From Spinacia oleracea (lineage: Eukaryota; Streptophyta; Magnoliopsida; Caryophyllales; Amaranthaceae), in NCBI RefSeq assembly GCF_020520425.1, contig NC_079489.1:93538810-93602809 (forward strand): a stretch of 64,000 bases of DNA, in the 5' to 3' direction. Shown piece by piece: positions 41,744 through 51,366 of this stretch (its first letter is position 1; each line of letters begins with the position of its first letter). The notes under the pieces were generated by a model. The model did no database searches. It worked only from the letters and a program-made list of their open reading frames with translations, and was not told where the DNA came from. The position numbers and the translations under genes are program-made.

Positions 41744-44700
41744 TTATATGCATCGTAAAAGAGGCAAGCTGAAACCCCGTTTGTAGAGTTGGCCTCTGAT
41801 GATTACAAACCAGCATGAGTTCCTAATCAACCTTCTTGCTTCCGTTTTTTCTGTAGGCAGTGTTCCATCTCTCTTGTATGCCCACATGGTGTCATACCAT
41901 TCAGGTTGGCTCGTGATTACCATGACCTCTTTCCCCAATACTTCAGTGCTCCTTCGATGCATGACTTCCATCATTACTGATTTTCCCAGAGCACTTGAGC
42001 TGTCCAGTTTTGACAGGGAGTCTGCCAACATGTTCTCTGATCGGGGTACTAATTTTATTTTGAAGCTTTCCAACTGTGCCACTGACTGTTTAAGCTTTTC
42101 GGCGTATCGTTTCATGGATTCTTCCTTCGTTTCATATTCTCCTGAGAACTGGTTTGCTACCAGCTGTGAGTCGGTTGTGAGTATGAGCCTACGAGCACCA
42201 GCTGCCGTGCAGATCTGTATGCCAGCGATTGCGGCTTCGTATTCTGCCTCGTTGTTTGATGCCTGGAAAGAGAACTTAATAGCATACTCGAACTGGTCTC
42301 CTTCTGGTGAGGTAACTATTACCCCTGCTCCTGCCCCTGATTTGGTGACAGAGCCGTCTACTGCTACTTCCCATTTTCCTTCCTTTATTTCCTCCTCCTG
42401 GTATGATGCTTCGACTATGAAGTCAGACAGTTCTTGGGCTTTTATAGCCATTCTGGGCCGATACTCCATGTGAAACTCTGATAGTTCAATCGCCCATTTT
42501 AGGAGTCTACCTGATGTGTCCATTTTTTGCATTGCTTTTTCCAGTGGGTAGTTTGTGAGGACTTGGATTCCGTGTGCATCAAAGTAAGGTCTCAGCTTTC
42601 TGGCTGCAATCAGTACTGCCAACCCCAACTTTTCTATCAAGGAGTACCTCGTTTCTGCTTCTTGCAGGATGTGGCTGACAAAGTACACCGGTATCTGTGT
42701 TTTATCTTTCTCTATGATCAGTACTGCTGCTACTGTGTGCTGAGAAGAAGATATGTATAGCTGCAGCGTGTCTCCTTCCTCTGGTCGAGCTATTGTGGGT
42801 AAGGCTTGCAGGTGCCGTTTTACTGCCCCAAAAGCTGCTTTTTCTGTTTCTCCCCACTTGAATTTCTTGTTTTGCTTTAACACGTTGAAAAAGGGCAACG
42901 ACCTATCTGCTGATTTGCTAATGAACCGGGTCAATGCGGCCATTCTTCCTGTTAACTTTTGCACGTCTTTTATGCAACCGGGTTCTGGTAGATTCATAAT
43001 TGCATCTACCTTATCTGGATTGGCATCGATTCCCCTTTCGCTTACTAGGAAACCCAAGAACTTTCCTGATCGGACCCCGGATACACATTTCTTGGGGTTT
43101 AACTTCATCCTGAACCTCCTCAGAGTTTCGAAAGTTTCTCTTAAGTCGTCGATGTGGTCGATGGCCAATCGGCTTTTAACTATCGAGTCATCCACATATA
43201 CCTCTATGTTCCTCCCTTTCTGGGAAGCAAATACCCTATCCACCAACTTCTGGTAGGTTGCTCCTGCATTCTTCAGCCCAAACGGCATAGCCTTATAGCT
43301 GTATACCCCTGAATCTGTGATGAAGGCGGCCTTCTTTCTATCGGCCTTACACAAACTGACTTGGTGATACCCTGAAAAGGCATCCAGGAAACTCAAAAGA
43401 GCGTGGCCACTTGTTGAATCTACCAGTCTATCGATTCGTGGCAATGGATAGCAGTCCTTGGGGCATGCCCCATTCAGGTTGGTAAAATCTACGCACACTC
43501 GCCAACTTCCATTTGACTTTTTTACCATGACCACGTTGGCCAACCATTCGGGGTAGTCACAAACTTCTATGAACCCTGCTTCCAACAATTTTTCCACTTC
43601 TTCTTTTATTGCAGCATTTTTTTCATTGGAGAAATTTCTCTTCTTTTGCTTTACCAGCCTGACTGACTTGTCTACATTCAGACGATGCACTATAATGTCC
43701 GGGCTGATACCGGGCATTTCATCTGCAGAGAAGGCAAAGACGTCTGCATGTTTTCGTAATAGGCCGATAAGATTGACCTGCTGATCTGCCTCCATATCGG
43801 CACCTATTCGTACCGTTCTTTCTGGAACTCCTTCTACCAATTCAATTTCCCGAGTTTCTCCATCTGCAACCGGCCTTGGGATGCACACAGGCCTTTCATC
43901 AAAATTTTCCATGCTCAGATCCCCTCTCTTTCTTTTGGTTGGCATGTTTGCTTCTCGGGCAAGGTTGGTTTTCGGCACCATCCTTCCTGGTGCCTTTATC
44001 GCTGTCAGATAACACGATCTGGCAGTCTCCTGACTGCCATGTACCCTTTCTGTTCTTTCCAGATTTGAGAGATATATCATGGTCAAATGATACGTGGACA
44101 CCACCGCCTGTGCGTCATGAATAACTGGTCGACCAATTATTACGTTATACGCTGCTGGTACTTTTATCACCAAAAAGTCGACCATTAAGTCCCTGGCTGA
44201 TAATCCTCTGCCCACTTGAACCGGTAAACGGATACTGCCTTCTGGGTAGACGCTGGCCCCAGAGAATCCGATAACGGGATAGCTCACCCTTGCTAACTCT
44301 CCGTGATCTATGTTCAGCTGGGTGAAAGCTTCCCAAAATATGATGTTCGCAGAGCTGCCTCCATCAATCAGGCATCTCTTGACGGGGAAGTTTGCTATCT
44401 CGAGTTCCAGTACCAGCGGGTCATCATGGGGATATATAATGCCGCGGCAATCGTCCGAAGTGAACGTGATGACCGGTAGGGGGGTTGGTTCCGGCCATTT
44501 CCTTGCGCTATGGTAACTCACCAGGTGCCTGTGCTCCTCTAGATTTCTTATCGCCCCGCTAACTGTACCTACATGCACGGGCCCTCCAGAGATCACCCAG
44601 ACAGTGGGTCTTTTTCCCCTATCGGCCCCATCTTTGCTTGTTTCCGGTAATGACCGGATTTCTTGCCGGGATGGTGGTGCCTGTTCAATCCTACCAGTGG

Positions 44701-46408
44701 GCTGTGAATACCCCGGCTGAGTAGGTGTATATGGGGCATGACTATGCGAACTGCCCTGTCTATTATTTCCTCCCTGGCCTTCCTGTCGAATCCTGTACTG
44801 GGATAGGTATCCCCTTCTTACCAGCTCTTCAATGTTATCCTTGAGCTCTTTACAATGCTCCGTGTAATGACCATGATCATTATGGAAAGCACAAAAATTC
44901 TTATTGTTACCTGGAGCATCCATCGGTAAGGGTTTTCTCCACGCTGCCGAATTATTTACTGCGTAGATAGTAGCTCTGGCGGTGTTGAGGGGAGTGTACA
45001 CCTGATAAGCCCCTACCGGCTGTTGTCTATTCGGATATCCCCCTCTCTGCTGATGGCCCTCCTTTCTATTGTTATCTTTTCGGTAATTGTGTTGCTGTAT
45101 GGGAACATGATCCTTCCTGGCCGATTGTACTGCCTGATTTCCCACCATGGGTGATATTAGCATCAGCTCATCACCTCTGATATACTCATTTGCTTTTCTC
45201 AAGGCCTCCCCCAGCGAGGTAAATGATTTTCTTCCCAGGTACCTTTTGAACTCGCACTCTTGCATTCCTCTCAACAGAGCCAAGACGGCTATTTCTTGCT
45301 GTAAATCTGGTATGGTGATGGATTCGTTGTTAAACCGGGTAAGGTACTCTCTCAGCGGTTCTTTCGGCCTTTGTGAGATTGACATCAACTCTCCAGATGT
45401 TTTCTTTCGTTCAACCTTGCTAATGAATCGCCTCACAAAGTCCTCTTGTATCTGCCGAAAACTGAATATCGATCCAGCCGGCAACTTCTTATACCAATCG
45501 GCTGCCACCCCTGATAATGTGGTTTGGAACACTTTGCACCACATGGCATCTGAGTCAGAATACAGCATCATGTGTTGTTCGAAAGCGGTGGAATGATTTT
45601 CGGGGTCTGTGGTTCCGTTGTATTTGCACGTCGGCATCTTTACTTTCTCCAAAGGCTGTTCCAGTATACCCCTGCATAGTGGGGAGTCTTTGGGGTGTAT
45701 GGTTCGCCTCATCGGCTCCTGGTGAGGTATATATCCTTCATATCTATTCCAACCCGGCTGTGGAGACTGCACGATGTACTCCTCGTGGTACGGTGTCGAT
45801 TCCCTACCAGCAGGAACCGACCCTTCTTGTTCTGATACCGACTCTCGGCGTCTAGTGGACCTTTCTCTGCGCCGAGAGCTATGCCTTTTTCTTCTATCCG
45901 GATTTTCACTGTGTACAAGTATTGGTTCAGGTTGTGCTGGCAGTACCACTTCATGCTCTAGGGTTTCGTAGAGATTTCTAACCGGCATCGCACCCGGGCG
46001 ATTGCCGGTAACCACGATCTGATTTCCCTCTGTCCTCCTTGAGGACAGTTCAGCCATTGCCTTCATGACGGCCGAAGGCGTCAACAGCTGTTGTGGTGTG
46101 AACCTTTGGGACAACGCCGAGAGGTTGCTCTGAATCTGTGGGGGGGATGGGGAATCCTGTGCCCTTTCTTCCATGGACGTTTCATCCTCTATGATCACGT
46201 CGTTCGGATCTTCAAAACCTGGGGGGGCAATGCTTATCTGTGACTTGAGTGCTTTTGGGGGAGGATTGGTAAGTGGTGTGACTTGGCTGGTTGAGACAGG
46301 TAAGAGAGAGGGTTTGACTGTGGTGGGTTGTGCTACTGGTGTTGGTGTGATCACTGCTGATTGTGGGAGATTGTTGTTTTTTCTAGGTTTTTTGTTGTTG
46401 GTATCCAT
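41744..46408 (-). CDS. gag-pol: Tat-type gag-pol: gag, protease, RT, two RNase H domains (1554 aa to nonsense codon)
   Basis: I take ATG at 46408 (MDTNNKKPRK) as start. The frame is open further up only through the PBS and LTR, from a TTG. Rough residues: Pro/Gln-rich leader 1-250; gag 255-420 (ADWYKKLPAGSI, FVRRFISK, PLREYLTRFN); zinc motif near 535 (CAFHNDHGHYTEHC); protease near 690 (LIDGGSSANI); RT 920-1180 (PFGLKNAGATYQ, YVDDSIVKS); RNase H after it with weakened motifs (LQLYISSS); second RNase H 1375-1500 (VDGSVTKSGAGAGV, NNEAEYEA, TTDSQLVANQ, NMLADSLSK). A spare archaeal-type RNase H is a known Tat-lineage trait. It ends at TAA 41744-41746 early in integrase. Gag and RT look intact and could work in trans. 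Confidence 0.9.
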   Translation of the reverse strand: MDTNNKKPRKNNNLPQSAVITPTPVAQPTTVKPSLLPVSTSQVTPLTNPPPKALKSQISIAPPGFEDPNDVIIEDETSMEERAQDSPSPPQIQSNLSALSQRFTPQQLLTPSAVMKAMAELSSRRTEGNQIVVTGNRPGAMPVRNLYETLEHEVVLPAQPEPILVHSENPDRRKRHSSRRRERSTRRRESVSEQEGSVPAGRESTPYHEEYIVQSPQPGWNRYEGYIPHQEPMRRTIHPKDSPLCRGILEQPLEKVKMPTCKYNGTTDPENHSTAFEQHMMLYSDSDAMWCKVFQTTLSGVAADWYKKLPAGSIFSFRQIQEDFVRRFISKVERKKTSGELMSISQRPKEPLREYLTRFNNESITIPDLQQEIAVLALLRGMQECEFKRYLGRKSFTSLGEALRKANEYIRGDELMLISPMVGNQAVQSARKDHVPIQQHNYRKDNNRKEGHQQRGGYPNRQQPVGAYQVYTPLNTARATIYAVNNSAAWRKPLPMDAPGNNKNFCAFHNDHGHYTEHCKELKDNIEELVRRGYLSQYRIRQEGQGGNNRQGSSHSHAPYTPTQPGYSQPTGRIEQAPPSRQEIRSLPETSKDGADRGKRPTVWVISGGPVHVGTVSGAIRNLEEHRHLVSYHSARKWPEPTPLPVITFTSDDCRGIIYPHDDPLVLELEIANFPVKRCLIDGGSSANIIFWEAFTQLNIDHGELARVSYPVIGFSGASVYPEGSIRLPVQVGRGLSARDLMVDFLVIKVPAAYNVIIGRPVIHDAQAVVSTYHLTMIYLSNLERTERVHGSQETARSCYLTAIKAPGRMVPKTNLAREANMPTKRKRGDLSMENFDERPVCIPRPVADGETREIELVEGVPERTVRIGADMEADQQVNLIGLLRKHADVFAFSADEMPGISPDIIVHRLNVDKSVRLVKQKKRNFSNEKNAAIKEEVEKLLEAGFIEVCDYPEWLANVVMVKKSNGSWRVCVDFTNLNGACPKDCYPLPRIDRLVDSTSGHALLSFLDAFSGYHQVSLCKADRKKAAFITDSGVYSYKAMPFGLKNAGATYQKLVDRVFASQKGRNIEVYVDDSIVKSRLAIDHIDDLRETFETLRRFRMKLNPKKCVSGVRSGKFLGFLVSERGIDANPDKVDAIMNLPEPGCIKDVQKLTGRMAALTRFISKSADRSLPFFNVLKQNKKFKWGETEKAAFGAVKRHLQALPTIARPEEGDTLQLYISSSQHTVAAVLIIEKDKTQIPVYFVSHILQEAETRYSLIEKLGLAVLIAARKLRPYFDAHGIQVLTNYPLEKAMQKMDTSGRLLKWAIELSEFHMEYRPRMAIKAQELSDFIVEASYQEEEIKEGKWEVAVDGSVTKSGAGAGVIVTSPEGDQFEYAIKFSFQASNNEAEYEAAIAGIQICTAAGARRLILTTDSQLVANQFSGEYETKEESMKRYAEKLKQSVAQLESFKIKLVPRSENMLADSLSKLDSSSALGKSVMMEVMHRRSTEVLGKEVMVITSQPEWYDTMWAYKRDGTLPTEKTEARRLIRNSCWFVIIRGQLYKRGFSLPLLRCI

Positions 46409-46437
46409 GATGGCTGATTTACTTGACAAGATTGGGA

Positions 46438-46460
46438 AGTCCCCTCCTTCTAGCGCCAAT
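46438..46460 (-). other. Primer binding site of the Tat-type element
   Basis: The minus strand after the LTR end CCGGAACA reads ATTGGCGCTAGAAGGAGGGG. A TTGGCGCTAG start directly after the 5' LTR is usual for Tat elements. Confidence 0.7.
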
Positions 46461-46869
46461 TGTTCCGGTAAGATTTGGGAACGGTTGGAGATGTCTTGCT
46501 GGTCGAGTGTTGCTGTTATCCTGATGATATCCTGCGCAGATAACAAAGATGAACTAGCCTCGAGGGTGATTCGAGGATCCCCCCTCCGATGCTAAAGTCA
46601 GGTATGATGTGTAATAAGTATTTTGGGTTTAGTGGAAATGATTGTGTTTGCGTACCTTTTTGTCATAAATGAAGCCCATATATATAGGCGCGTGTCGGGC
46701 GTACGGACAAATGGGTCCTACCCGATTGATAGCGACCCGTTGACCTCTTGGTTTGGTCACGTGCCTCCTCCCTACCGGCTTTTAAGAGATGCTGGTAGGG
46801 AATAATAACTGCCGTTAAGGATCATTTGCTTTTATCCTTAACAGCTTGGCGATGCTACCAGCTGGCACA
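46461..46869 (-). repeat. 5' LTR of the Tat-type element (409 bp)
   Basis: Plus-strand ends are TGTTCCGGTAAG and CAGCTGGCACA. The sequence equals the other LTR apart from four substitutions and the shorter right end. A minus-strand TATA (CTATATATATGGGC) lies near 46676-46690. Confidence 0.88.
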
Positions 46870-47500
46870 ATACCTCAAAGTTGAATTAAACTACTAACTT
46901 ATGACCGAATTAGATGAACAAAAATCAACAATTAAAAAAATGTTAAAGAAACATAAATGGATAGAAAATTTGGAACTTTTCACGAAACTAAATTTGGTTT
47001 GAAAATTTTGACGAGTTCGACAAAATTGGTGGTTCACGGAATATCAGTTTGGAATTGGATTAGATTTTTTTTCTGCGACTGAAATTGCTTCTACAAACAG
47101 AGATGGATAGATAGATGAACATTAAAATAAAAAAAACAAAAAAAAAACCAGTTCAATGAACAGAAAAGATGAAACAATATATGAGAAGGGTATGATTTCA
47201 AGGAGAACAAAAAGAAAAAGAAAAGAGTAGAAGAGAAAAAGTCTTCATGTACTAACTTGAATCTTGAGAGTAGTTAAAGATTTTACAGGAACCAAGAGGG
47301 AGATGGAGAGAGATCTAGAAGAGTCGAAATTTAAAACGGAATTCCTAAAACCACTTTTAGTGGTTTTGTGTTTTCCGTTTTTATTTTGTCCAAAGTCCAT
47401 GAAATTTGTTTTATTCAGCGCTTTACCCGAACAACTTTGCTTTGGTTTTTTTGATTAAAAAATGAAAAAACGGAAAACAATAACGTTTCCGAACATAGCC
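46870..47500. other. Right part of the TIR element, no gene seen
   Basis: A-rich DNA ending in CGTTTCCGAACATAGCC. An open frame at 47264-47458 has no domain. Confidence 0.5.
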
Positions 47501-47665
47501 TTAATTTATGGAAAAAAGGGAAAACCAATCACATCGTTCTTTTTTGGAAAAACGGAAAACCAATACTTTAATTTTTGGAAAAAGGAAAAACCGATCCTTT
47601 AATTTTTGGAAAAAGGGAGAACCGATCCTTTAATTTTTGGAAAAAGGGAAAACCGATAAAGGTTA
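47501..47665 (+). repeat. Tandem repeat TTTTTGGAAAAAGGGAAAACCGAT (about 31 bp)
   Basis: About five units of CCTTTAATTTTTGGAAAAAG with GGGAAAACCGAT. A related unit lies at 30650-30689, left of the TIR element, so the TIR element landed in this array (CCTTTA/TTAATTT). Confidence 0.75.
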
Positions 47666-47669
47666 TCGC

Positions 47670-48130
47670 TGCAGCGACTAAGGACCTACGCGGTTAGTGA
47701 CGCAGACCCCGCCGGCTAAAGATGGCGAGCCTGTCCGCTAAGGGTGGACACCCCGTCCGATAAAAATGGACGAATCTATTTTTGAAATTTGAAAATAAGG
47801 ACCTACGCGTCTTGTGACGTAGATCCCGCCGGCTAAAGATGGGGAACCTGTCCGGTAAGGGTGGACACCCCATCCGATAGAAATGGACGAATCTATTTTG
47901 AAATTTCTTTTGTGTTTATTTTTTGAAAATAAGGACCTACGTGGTTTGCGCCGTAGACCCCGCCGGCTAAAGATGGCGAACCTATTTTGAATTTGAAGAC
48001 TTTATTTTTTGAAAACTGAGAACCTGCGCGGCTAGTGAAGCAGACCCCGCCCGCTGAAGGTGGGCGAGCCCTGTCCGCTAAGGGTGGACATCCCTGAATT
48101 CGTTTTTTCCTTGATTTGGAACTTGCGTGG
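47670..48130 (+). repeat. Degenerate tandem repeat of about 120 bp, four copies
   Basis: Copies begin AAGGACCTACGCGG (47690), AAGGACCTACGCGT (47800), AAGGACCTACGTGG (47933) and GAGAACCTGCGCGG (48019). They share GACCCCGCCGGCTAAAG and GTCCGCTAAGGGTGGACA. GTCC...GGAC and GCGCGG...CCGCC give each unit hairpin potential. Confidence 0.75.
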
Positions 48131-48779
48131 TTCGTGGCGCGATCTTGCCCGATTGAGGTGGGCAAGTCCCTATTTTTTGTTCATTGTGATTTTTTTTTTT
48201 TTGAGAATTTCTTTTGTTCATTCTTGCAAGAGCGAATTCTTTCGAGGGATGCTCGAATTCAGTTGTAACCTGAACGTGGGTTGACAACGTGCTTAGACGG
48301 ACCATTGTTTTGTGGTCATCTTTTTCGTGGTTTTGAGCTAGTCTTTATGGCTCGATTTTGCCACCACTTGGGTCTTTGATCAGAGGACCACGTACAAGTA
48401 TCAACGGCGACCTTTGTCTTGAGGTCGTAAACTGGTTTATTTTTTGAGACATCCAAACACGGGACTTCGTACAGCGTAGTCTGGGAATATTTTTTTAACT
48501 TTGCATACTTTTTTTTAAGATATATTTTTTCCTTTCGAGCCACCAAGCATTCGTGCTTGACGGTCATTTCTTGTCAAAGAGGTTCCTACGCATTTTGTAA
48601 TGTCTTTGATCGTGTTTGGGATCGTGCTCGTAAGTGCGAGTGATCTTTGTAGTGGTGTGCTACTCTTAACAAAGTCGTGAGGTGCGACTTTCAGTAAAGA
48701 AATCGGCAATTTTCGAGTCGAACGGATACAGCAGGGCCCTATAGAAGTCAGGGGCCCTTTTTGGGTTTGAGATCATTTT

Positions 48780-48830
48780 CGGCGCCCATGCCTGGGTGTT
48801 AGAGATTTCGGCGCCCAGCGCTGGGCGCTG
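48780..48830. repeat. Double palindrome, copy 2
   Basis: GGCGCCCATGCCTGGGTGTT, then AGAGATTTC, then GGCGCCCAGCGCTGGGCGC. The second half is a perfect palindrome around GCGC. Confidence 0.75.
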
Positions 48831-49925
48831 AAAATAATTTATGGCGAGGTTTCTTGATGACAAAGTTGGCCTCTTGTTCATTCGTTTATTTCACTTGGAA
48901 GTTCTATGTATTCTCTTTTTGTTTTTTTCTTTATTTTAAAACGTGATGATTTTCTCGAGAAGCCGTAGCCGATTGGTAAACTACGGTGCCTGTCGCTTTG
49001 GGGAGATTATTTTAAGGAACTGTTGCTCTTAAGGCGTACAGTTATTGCGATAGTTGGGCGAGTCTATATGGCCCTAGGAACATACCTTGAGGCGTAAGAC
49101 TTTGACCGCTCTTGTTGTTGTATATTTTTCCTTTTGAACGCGTTCGTGAATGTTCGATACTTAGAATGATGATATGTATGCGCGAACGAGCGTTCATAGA
49201 ATGGCCGTTGTGTGCGGTCCATTAATCAGTTTGCTTGAATCAATTTTTGGAGCAATGACTGATTTTGAATAGTTTGCTTAGAAGCTTGATAGGGTTCAGG
49301 CCCATTCATGAAGTAGGCTCAAGCATCGTGCCCTTCTTGATCGTTCAAACATTTGCTTCGAGTTTTTTATTTTGCTATGGTCGTTTCGTAGCTTGGAGCC
49401 CCCAAGTATGCATGTCGGGATGCTTCCTTTTGGCGTACGATTTTTGTAGGTTCTTTCAAAAAAAGATTCCTTGGGGTTCCTGCTCGTGTAGGTGCGAGCT
49501 ATCCCTTCAGTGGTAGGTAATATTTTGCTACTTTTAATCCTTAATGTAGAAGTCGTGGGGCTTGCATTTTGAATTTGGGCGATAAGCAGTCTTTGCCTCT
49601 TTTACACATGCTCTTTGGTCGTGCCCGCATTAGCGCAATATGCCTTACTCTCTTTTTTAGAGTTGTACCGTGGGATAGCTGAATTTATGGTGCGACGTAG
49701 GCTTGTGTGGCCTAACCGCATGTATTAGAACATTTCTCCAGGTGTTGGGATATCATTATTATTTCTTGCATTGGAGTACTTCATCACGCCTCGTTCAGGT
49801 GCTCGAACAAGTGTAGCACCTTCTGCGTGGGTTTGCATGGCTTATTACTTCGTTCGATGCGACGATTCATAGGTGTTTCTTTCTTATTTTTATATCTGGG
49901 CAAAACTTGGCTAGCAGAAAGATTC

Positions 49926-49975
49926 AGCGCCCAGGCTGGGGCGTTAAAGATATCGACGCCCAGCTTTGGGCGTTG
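49926..49975. repeat. Double palindrome, copy 3
   Basis: AGCGCCCAGGCTGGGGCGTT, AAGATATC, GACGCCCAGCTTTGGGCG. It is preceded by AAAACTTGGCTAGCAGAAAG, which also precedes copy 4 in similar form. Confidence 0.7.
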
Positions 49976-51252
49976 AAATTGATTTCTGGGCAGAATTTTG
50001 ACAGTTTTTTCTTTCTTGATTTTGCTTTGGAACGACTTAGACTGTGTAACGGGCGCTTGTAGGGCGAGCGTTATGTGCAGTAGTTTGATCGGAGTTTTGG
50101 TGACTCGCGATTTTCAGTTACCCTTGTTAGTGGGGTGACTTTATATATTCTAAGTAGCGCTTAGAATTTGGGAGGGGTTGTAGCCATTCTAAGGTTTGTT
50201 TTACACGATCAAAGCTTAGGATTGTGCCCCTATGATGTATGTATAGCATTAGCGTCGAGAATCTGCGATAAAATCGTCATTTCGAGCACTTTTAGAGTGT
50301 TTTTCTCAAGCCTCCAATTGTAGCTACGGGATTGGCTTAGTGCTATAATGCTTTGCATTCGTTTTTATGCATTCATGGTGACACGGATCATGAATAGTTT
50401 GAACCAGACTCGTTTAGTGCGAGGTACGTTCGAGTAGTGACCTGATACTTCTCTTGTAAATGTCGTATTATGCGACATTTTCATGGTCAAGGTAGTAACA
50501 TGTTGTAGTATGCCTTGGCCAAAAGCTAGGTGCCTTTCTTTACCCATAATCATATTTAGAAATCTTTTTGACTCACTTGCAACATCGAGATAAACCCATA
50601 CTTAGCTTAAACCAATGACACTTTATTATGTTCGAAGAAGTCTTTTAAAAATCAATTAAAATCCGAGTCCTACTGTGTACAATCCGAGGTGTCCTAAGTA
50701 GGTTGACTTATAGAAGGGTTCGTACAGGATTACATGAGTGAATCAAAAATACTGTTACGATTTTTGGAATGTTGTCTAAGGATTTGCTGGAAGCCAGGGT
50801 GCAAGCGTCAAGATATACTTGTGTCCGTTTGGCATATGCTTTAGGCTTTTAGGGCTATCTTTTCCAGAATTGCGGGAATATAAACCGTTTTTAAATTGAC
50901 TTAGATTTACTTGGTGTATGTCTGTACAAAAGGTCAAAGTATACTTAGTTCTTTCCCTAGCTCTTTCATTTCAATTTTTTTTAGCCCCCAGTTGCTGTTA
51001 TGTCTTCCCATTAATGATGTTTCAGATTTCGATTTTAGATGCCCGTGTCATATGTCTGAGTAGAGTGAGCCTTGGTTAAGTGCCAAGTCCTATTGACAAT
51101 GTCTGATTTTTTTTATTTTTTTTAAAGGGGATTCGCGAGCATTTGAGTTACCATGAACGGGTGCCCTGAGCTTGAAGGAACGATGGGGCGACGCCGTAGA
51201 ACAATCCTCTTTATTGCAAGCTTACTGCCTTTACTACTTTTTGGCGATCATG

Positions 51253-51366
51253 ACTGTGTCTAGTGGTGAAAGAAGGTCTTTAAGCGAACGACTATGTCTA
51301 GTGGTGAAAGAAGGTCTTTAAGCGAACGACTATGTCTAGTGGTGAAAGAAAGTCTTTGAGTGAGTT
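51253..51366 (+). repeat. Three 38-bp tandem repeats
   Basis: Units start ACTGTGTCTAGTGGTG (51253), ACTATGTCTAGTGGTG (51291) and ACTATGTCTAGTGGTG (51329). The first two differ by one base in the start; the third ends with a small change (AAAGTC). Confidence 0.9.

Larger units (their letters stand above)
31332..46869 (-). mobile_element. Young Tat-type Gypsy element with antisense aORF, 15.5 kb including a CACTA insert
   Basis: Minus-strand order is 5' LTR (46869-46461), PBS, gag-pol (46408-40664, one stop), 61/77-bp repeats, aORF on the opposite strand (32637-39492), PPT-like array, 3' LTR (31747-31332). Two RNase H domains and the aORF are hallmarks of the Tat lineage. The LTRs differ by 4 substitutions in about 400 bp and one 8-bp end difference, so the copy is recent. 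Flanks AACAC (31327-31331) and AATAC (46869-46873) may be a target duplication with one change. They overlap the LTR end by one base, so this is uncertain. Confidence 0.88.
30690..47500. mobile_element. Harbinger/Tourist-like TIR element, split by the Gypsy insertion
   Basis: The left end GGGCATATTCGGTATTATTG and the inverted right end GGCTATGTTCGGAAACGTTA match at 9 of the first 12 bases. Both continue into TTTTC(A/C)GTTTT. TTA flanks both ends. Without the nested Gypsy element it is about 1.27 kb (30690-31331 plus 46870-47500). I see no transposase, so it is non-autonomous. The family call rests on the TIR and TSD type only. Confidence 0.6.
48131..51252. other. Long non-coding internal region of the minus-strand element, no gene seen
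   Basis: Many short frames but none with a domain. T-rich tracts and moderately repeated phrases such as GTGCGAGTGATCTTTG or TAGCCCCCA occur throughout. It holds double palindromes at 48780 and 49926. It may be leader or untranslated DNA of the element whose LTR is at 28756, or of a relative. Confidence 0.4.

Noticed and set aside
46409..46546. gag-pol start upstream of 46408
   Set aside because: The frame stays open but only from a TTG and through the PBS and LTR; the first ATG after the PBS is at 46408.
41799..46595. Several plus-strand frames of 60-220 codons
   Set aside because: Shadows of the minus-strand gag-pol.
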